Source of the DNA: GWE2-42-39 sp034003625
GTDB taxonomy: Bacteria; Bacteroidota; Bacteroidia; Bacteroidales; Prolixibacteraceae
Assembly: GCA_034003625.1 (NCBI GenBank)
Contig: JAVEYG010000004.1
Coordinates: 62,001-126,000 of the forward strand
Length of the DNA: 64,000 nt
Direction: 5' to 3'
The position numbers and the translations under genes are program-made. The notes beneath the pieces are model-generated. The model was not told the origin of the DNA, made no database searches, and worked only from the letters and a program-made list of their open reading frames with translations. Positions 60,227 to 64,000 of this stretch are shown piece by piece (position 1 is the first letter of the stretch; each line of letters starts with the position of its first letter).

Positions 60227-61666
60227 ATGATTACTTTCTTTTCTTCATTAACCGTGCTTCTTCTCGGTTACTTTTTTTATTCCCGTGCTGTTGAACGTAT
60301 TTTTGCTGTTGATCCAAGCAGGAAAACTCCGGCTTATATCATGAATGATGGTGTCGATTACATACCTATGCCCTGGTGGCGTATTTTTCTGATCCAGTTT
60401 CTGAACATTGCCGGGCTGGGGCCGATTTTTGGCGCCGTGGCCGGGGCCATGTGGGGGCCGGTCGCTTTCCTTTGGATTGTTCTGGGGTCGGTATTTGCCG
60501 GGGCAACTCACGATTTCTTCTCGGGCATGCTTTCCATTAAACACAAGGGATTGAGCATCACCGAAATTGTCGGGATATATATGGGGACGGGGGTTAAACA
60601 GTTCATCCGGGGGTTTACGGTAATATTAATGATCCTTGTAGGCGCTGTATTTATCATGGGGCCGGCTAAAATCCTGGCCGACCTGACGCCTGATATTTTT
60701 TCAATGACCTTCTGGGTTTGGGCAGTTTTCACTTATTATGTGCTGGCTACCATGTTGCCGATCGATAAATTGATTGGGCGTATCTACCCTGTTTTTGGGT
60801 TTGCCCTTCTTTTCATGGCAGTAGGTATAACTGTTGCCATGATTGCAAAAGGCTATCATATCCCGGAACTGAGTATCGGGAACATTCATAATTTCCATGT
60901 CGACTCTGAAAAATTCCCGATTTTCCCGATGTTGTTCATTACCATTGCCTGTGGCGCTATTTCGGGTTTTCATGCCACCCAGTCGCCGCTGATGGCGCGT
61001 TGCCTGACCAACGAGAAATACGGGCGCCGGGTGTTTTACGGAGCCATGATTTCGGAAGGAGTAGTCGCTTTAATTTGGGCTGCAATAGGAATGAGCTTTT
61101 ACGGGGGAATCCGCGAACTAAACGAGGTGATGGTTGCGAATAAAGGAAATGCCGCATTTGTAGTCAACGAAATATCCAATTCGCTATTGGGCAGATTTGG
61201 CGGGTTCTTAGCTTTGTTGGGAGTGGTGGCCGCCCCGATTACCTCCGGCGATACGGCTTTCCGAAGTGCCCGGCTGATTGTGGCCGACTTTCTGAATTAT
61301 AAACAGGGGCCGATTAAGAACCGGTTGTTTGTCAGTGTTCCTCTTTTTCTGATAGGGTTTTTGCTGACCCGGATTGATTTCAGCATTATCTGGCGCTACT
61401 TCGCCTGGTCGAACCAGACCTTAGCCATGATTGTGCTCTGGACCATCACGGCTTATCTTGTTCAGGAAAAGAAATTCTATTGGGTCACATTGATCCCTGC
61501 GGTATTTATGACTGCGGTCACTACCACCTATTTATTGTTTGCCCCGGAAGGTTTTTCTCTTGGAAAAGAAATTTCGTACTCCGTAGGTTCGTTGATTTCA
61601 GTATTGTCAATTCTGGCATTTTTTATTTACAAAAGAAAATATCGGGTTTCAAGTATAGAGTGTTGA
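60227..61666 (+). CDS. cstA: Carbon starvation protein CstA-family transporter
   Basis: 479-aa inner-membrane protein with about 12 hydrophobic segments. CstA members move peptides or pyruvate; in enterics they are induced by carbon starvation. Signatures: FYSRAVERIFAVDPSRKTPA, NDGVDYIPMPWWRIFLIQFL, NIAGLGPIFGAVAGAMWGPV, GATHDFFSGMLSIKHKGLSI, ACGAISGFHATQSPLMARCL and the VVAAPITSGDTAFRSARLIV motif. Length is that of the shorter Bacteroidota/Firmicutes-type members, lacking the C-terminal extension of the enterobacterial protein. It stands alone after PUL 3, convergent with lnt. Substrate is inferred from the family only. Confidence 0.95.
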   Translation: MITFFSSLTVLLLGYFFYSRAVERIFAVDPSRKTPAYIMNDGVDYIPMPWWRIFLIQFLNIAGLGPIFGAVAGAMWGPVAFLWIVLGSVFAGATHDFFSGMLSIKHKGLSITEIVGIYMGTGVKQFIRGFTVILMILVGAVFIMGPAKILADLTPDIFSMTFWVWAVFTYYVLATMLPIDKLIGRIYPVFGFALLFMAVGITVAMIAKGYHIPELSIGNIHNFHVDSEKFPIFPMLFITIACGAISGFHATQSPLMARCLTNEKYGRRVFYGAMISEGVVALIWAAIGMSFYGGIRELNEVMVANKGNAAFVVNEISNSLLGRFGGFLALLGVVAAPITSGDTAFRSARLIVADFLNYKQGPIKNRLFVSVPLFLIGFLLTRIDFSIIWRYFAWSNQTLAMIVLWTITAYLVQEKKFYWVTLIPAVFMTAVTTTYLLFAPEGFSLGKEISYSVGSLISVLSILAFFIYKRKYRVSSIEC

Positions 61667-61818
61667 GTATCGGGTATCCTGTATCGGACGGGGCATCCCT
61701 CGGAATAGTTGAAGAACCTGTGTGGACACTATTATCGCCATGCCAGCGGTGTGCTTTATCTGTTCAGAAAAGACAAACAAAAGAATCTGGTATTGTCGTA
61801 TTGTGCCAAATGTACCTT

Positions 61819-61893
61819 GTCCCCCCTGAACGTCGTGAAGGGTCTCATGTTTTGTACTATTCACAACAGAAGCTTCCCTACCTTCAACATGAC
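61819..61893 (+). repeat. Intergenic repeat of the CCCTGAACG...GAAGGGTCTC type
   Basis: The left end (GTCCCCCCTGAACGTCG, then TGAAGGGTCTC) and the right end (TTCAACATGAC) are imperfectly complementary. The pattern fits a widespread short palindromic intergenic repeat whose ends read GTCA and TGAC. Spurious frames run through it on both strands. It lies in the space between cstA and lnt. Confidence 0.45.
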
Positions 61894-61923
61894 AAAACAA
61901 TATTGGCACAACAATAGGTTTTC

Positions 61924-61941
61924 CCTGTTTTTTAAAACAGG
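61924..61941 (+). terminator. Hairpin at the convergent cstA/lnt 3' ends
   Basis: CCTGTTTT (61924-61931) and AAAACAGG (61934-61941) form an 8-bp stem that overlaps the lnt stop codon. It could end transcription from either side; no long U-run supports it. Confidence 0.35.
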
Positions 61942-63524
61942 AGTGATCTTTGTTTTAATCCCCGGGAAATAAAAAAGAGGGAAAGTAGTGCTGCTACAAA
62001 GGCCGACATGCGCCCGATATAATCTCCGTGCAAGGTATAAAAAGTAAATGTGTGGTTCCCGTACAATTCTTCTGTCGCTATGCTTCGTATCCATTCGTTT
62101 GTTTTCTGCAGCACATCGCCGCGCTGATTAATAAAACCGGAATATCCGGTATTTGCCGACCGGGCAATGCTCCTGCGTGTTTCAATGGCCCGAAGCCGTG
62201 AATAAGAAAAATGTAAGCCGGCGCCCGCGCTTTGTTTCCACCAGCCGTCGTTGGTTATCACAACTACCCAATGGCTGCCTTGGCGTACCAGTTTCCCCAG
62301 ATATTCGCCAAACATCGACTCAAAACAAATTAAAACACTTACCTGTAGCCCGGCGCCCATATCTAAATTTTCAGGAACGCCACTTCCCAATCCGCCCGAT
62401 GTTCCGCCCAGATCAAAGAAAAGGTTCTTCAGAAAACCAAAATACCGGGCAAAAGGAACCTTCTCGACCCCGCTGACCAGTATGTTTTTGTGATAGAGCT
62501 GGACCGTTTCCGAGGTATCGGCCAGTAAGGCCGAATTATATTCTTCATAACGGGCGCCATCTTCCAGGAAACGGGTGGCAACGGTTGTTTCTTCATTGTC
62601 GGAAAGAATTCTTATTGTATTTGCACCCATTATTATTTTTTTCTCCGGATATCCGGAAATTGCATCTTTCAGGTGCCGGATTTCAGGAATGAAACAAACC
62701 GAATCTTCCCGGAACGGGGCAAGTGCTGTTTCGGGCCCGACAATGACTTCCGCTGTTTTTGCAGAATCAATCAGCGACAACAAGATTTCAAGCTGCTCGC
62801 CGGGCGCCATCTTTTCAAATTTTTCGGTGTACGGGTCGATGTTGGGCTGTAAAACGGCAAAGCTCAGTTTTTCCCCTTTTTCAGAATACGAAAAATATAA
62901 AAATAACGAAAATGCAAGCGGCACAAACAGAACAATCAGTACCGGTGTCAAATGAAGAAATGATATTTTTTGCGAATGCCGAAAGAATTTTACCAGTTTA
63001 TAAATGAAAATATTGATGGCAAGTACCCAGCACGAACCGCCCAAAACACCTGTAAATTCGTACCATTGAACCATTTCTACCTGGTTGCCGAAAGCGCTGC
63101 CTAAGATCATCCCCGGAAGTTGCATGTCCCAGTTCAGGTGCAGGAATTCAAACGACAGCCAGAGTGAAACTAAAAAAACAAGTGCCAGGTTTTCGTTGTT
63201 GTGCCTTTTGAATAAATGGTAGAGATACCAGACCGTATCCATCAGGAAAGTATTCAGCAATAAAAAAAGCATTAGCCCGATAGGGGTTGCGTAGCCTAAC
63301 CACCACGCAGATAGTAGGTTCCACATTAAAAAGCAAAGTGTAAGATGGTTTAAAAATAGATAGCGGCCACTTTTTCCTGGTAGAAGGGAAAGATTATTTT
63401 CGAGGATCAGCAACGGGACAAATCCGATACACAATAACCAGCCAGGCCCTTCAAAAATCCATGGAACCGACAACAGCACAGCCGAAGAAACAGAGTATAA
63501 AATATTTTTATGGGTTGTTGTCAT
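61932..63524 (-). CDS. lnt: Apolipoprotein N-acyltransferase Lnt
   Basis: 530-aa inner-membrane enzyme that adds the third acyl chain to lipoproteins, needed for their export by Lol; fitting for a genome full of SusD-type lipoproteins. N-terminal half has about six membrane helices (ILYSVSSAVLLSVPWIFEGP, WLLCIGFVPLLIL, LMLFLLLNTFLMDTVWYLYH). The C-terminal nitrilase-like domain shows the catalytic triad: Glu in VIVGPETALAPF, Lys in HKNILVSGVEKVPFARYF, Cys in VSVLICFESMFGEYLGKL, and the lid segment WVVVITNDGWW. Its ATG overlaps the stop of the upstream phosphoesterase gene by 4 bp (ATGA), implying translational coupling. Confidence 0.95.
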   Translation of the reverse strand: MTTTHKNILYSVSSAVLLSVPWIFEGPGWLLCIGFVPLLILENNLSLLPGKSGRYLFLNHLTLCFLMWNLLSAWWLGYATPIGLMLFLLLNTFLMDTVWYLYHLFKRHNNENLALVFLVSLWLSFEFLHLNWDMQLPGMILGSAFGNQVEMVQWYEFTGVLGGSCWVLAINIFIYKLVKFFRHSQKISFLHLTPVLIVLFVPLAFSLFLYFSYSEKGEKLSFAVLQPNIDPYTEKFEKMAPGEQLEILLSLIDSAKTAEVIVGPETALAPFREDSVCFIPEIRHLKDAISGYPEKKIIMGANTIRILSDNEETTVATRFLEDGARYEEYNSALLADTSETVQLYHKNILVSGVEKVPFARYFGFLKNLFFDLGGTSGGLGSGVPENLDMGAGLQVSVLICFESMFGEYLGKLVRQGSHWVVVITNDGWWKQSAGAGLHFSYSRLRAIETRRSIARSANTGYSGFINQRGDVLQKTNEWIRSIATEELYGNHTFTFYTLHGDYIGRMSAFVAALLSLFFISRGLKQRSLLF

Positions 63525-64000
63525 CCGTTTTTAAGAGAAGCCGAAACGGTTGTTTGCACTTTCCGGTTGCGGTCGAACATAAAATCGATCCTTCCCAGCA
63601 TCAGGGCCCCATAACCAACCTGGTTAACCATTACCTGTTTCCCGGCAGCATTTTTCATCCGGATGGCATCATCCAGAAAGGTGTGGGTGTGCCCGCCGAT
63701 AATTAAATCGGTACAATGGGTTTCTCCTGCAATAATTTTATCCGAAACTTTTTTCTCTTCGTATTCCAGTCCCAAATGCGACAGGCAAACCACCAGGTCG
63801 CATTTCTTCTCTTCCTTCAGGAATAATTCCATTTTTCGGGCTATTGTCAACGGATCAAGATAGCGGGTTCCCTGAAAATTCTTTTTGGCTACCAGTCCGT
63901 CAAGTTCCACCCCCAGCGCATAAAGGCCAATCTTAATACCTTCTTTTCTAAATGTTTTATAGTTTGCAACCGAACCGTTCAGCTCCGTATCCGAAAAATC
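63521..64000 (-). CDS. Metallophosphoesterase/5'-nucleotidase-family protein (5' end beyond window)
   Basis: The frame stays open to the right edge, so the true start lies outside; only the C-terminal 159 residues are seen. Features of the UshA-type metallophosphoesterase domain are CDLVVCLSHLGLEYEEKKVS, the metal-binding IAGETHCTDLIIGGHTHTFL (GGHTHT) and MVNQVGYGALMLGRIDFMFD. Family members cleave nucleotides or cyclic nucleotides in the periplasm or are lipoproteins. The Cys-, Asp- and His-containing GGHTHT block is intact. Its stop codon overlaps the lnt start by 4 bp. Confidence 0.85.
   Translation of the reverse strand, partial: DFSDTELNGSVANYKTFRKEGIKIGLYALGVELDGLVAKKNFQGTRYLDPLTIARKMELFLKEEKKCDLVVCLSHLGLEYEEKKVSDKIIAGETHCTDLIIGGHTHTFLDDAIRMKNAAGKQVMVNQVGYGALMLGRIDFMFDRNRKVQTTVSASLKNG

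Noticed and set aside
60248..60544. 98-aa - strand ORF
   Set aside because: It is antisense to the well-supported cstA gene and has no domain features.
61480..61972. Two + strand ORFs (145 and 87 aa) after cstA and one - strand ORF
   Set aside because: They cover the end of cstA and a palindromic intergenic repeat; the translations differ by frame and none resembles a protein family.

Overview
This window reads as chromosomal DNA from a polysaccharide-degrading Bacteroidota bacterium, most likely a Marinilabiliales/Prolixibacteraceae-like lineage. That placement is inferred from gene content: three SusC/SusD systems driven by ECF sigma/FecR pairs, two proteins with type IX secretion (T9SS) C-terminal tails, a sufBCD cluster, and TAnnTTTG-type promoter boxes. 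I could not run a database search, so genus is not claimed.

Layout. (1) 1-12.75 kb, PUL 1, + strand: the end of a FecR anti-sigma factor, SusC, SusD, a GH50 agarase-type enzyme, a GH29 lipoprotein with a CBM32-like tail, and a DUF5107-TPR protein. (2) 13.2-18.5 kb, + strand: a clan GH-A enzyme with FN3, golvesin-like and T9SS domains, a second GH29 and an SGNH hydrolase. With PUL 1 this suggests breakdown of a galactan rich in L-fucose or L-galactose (agar/porphyran type). (3) 18.5-19.7 kb: a repeat-built island. A 191-aa protein of unknown function lies between perfect 12-bp inverted repeats, which in turn lie between two arrays of exactly six degenerate 11-bp units, next to a MITE-like element. 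This is the least explained structure in the window. (4) 19.7-25.1 kb: housekeeping genes thiL (-) and sufB-sufC-sufD-cupin (+), with a repeat element filling the sufB/sufC junction. (5) 26-31.1 kb: a 1646-aa GLUG/beta-helix T9SS surface protein followed by a 57-aa protein. (6) 31.6-39.3 kb, PUL 2, - strand: ECF sigma, FecR, SusC, SusD and a GH16 laminarinase-type enzyme, pointing to a beta-glucan. (7) 39.5-59.9 kb, PUL 3, + strand, divergent from PUL 2: ECF sigma, FecR, SusC, SusD, two GH30-like paralogues, a GH28-like enzyme, an S1 sulfatase, a beta-helix lipoprotein, a URO-D/methyltransferase-like cytosolic protein, a five-bladed-propeller enzyme with duplicated N-terminal modules, and a GH36-like enzyme. 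This suggests a sulfated galactose-containing glycan. (8) 59.9-64 kb: an ISAs1-type transposase remnant, a CstA transporter, an intergenic repeat, lnt, and a partial metallophosphoesterase.

How the genes work together. In each PUL the SusC N-terminal STN domain would signal through FecR to the ECF sigma factor, while SusC/SusD import oligosaccharides released by surface lipoproteins and T9SS enzymes for periplasmic exo-enzymes to finish. In all three loci the susCD pair is bracketed by stem-loops, one between fecR and susC and one between susD and the next gene. This suggests susCD mRNA is made or stabilised separately from the regulator and enzyme messages. Base composition also changes abruptly inside two of the susC genes, suggesting conserved regulatory 5' segments joined to AT-rich substrate-specific cargo.
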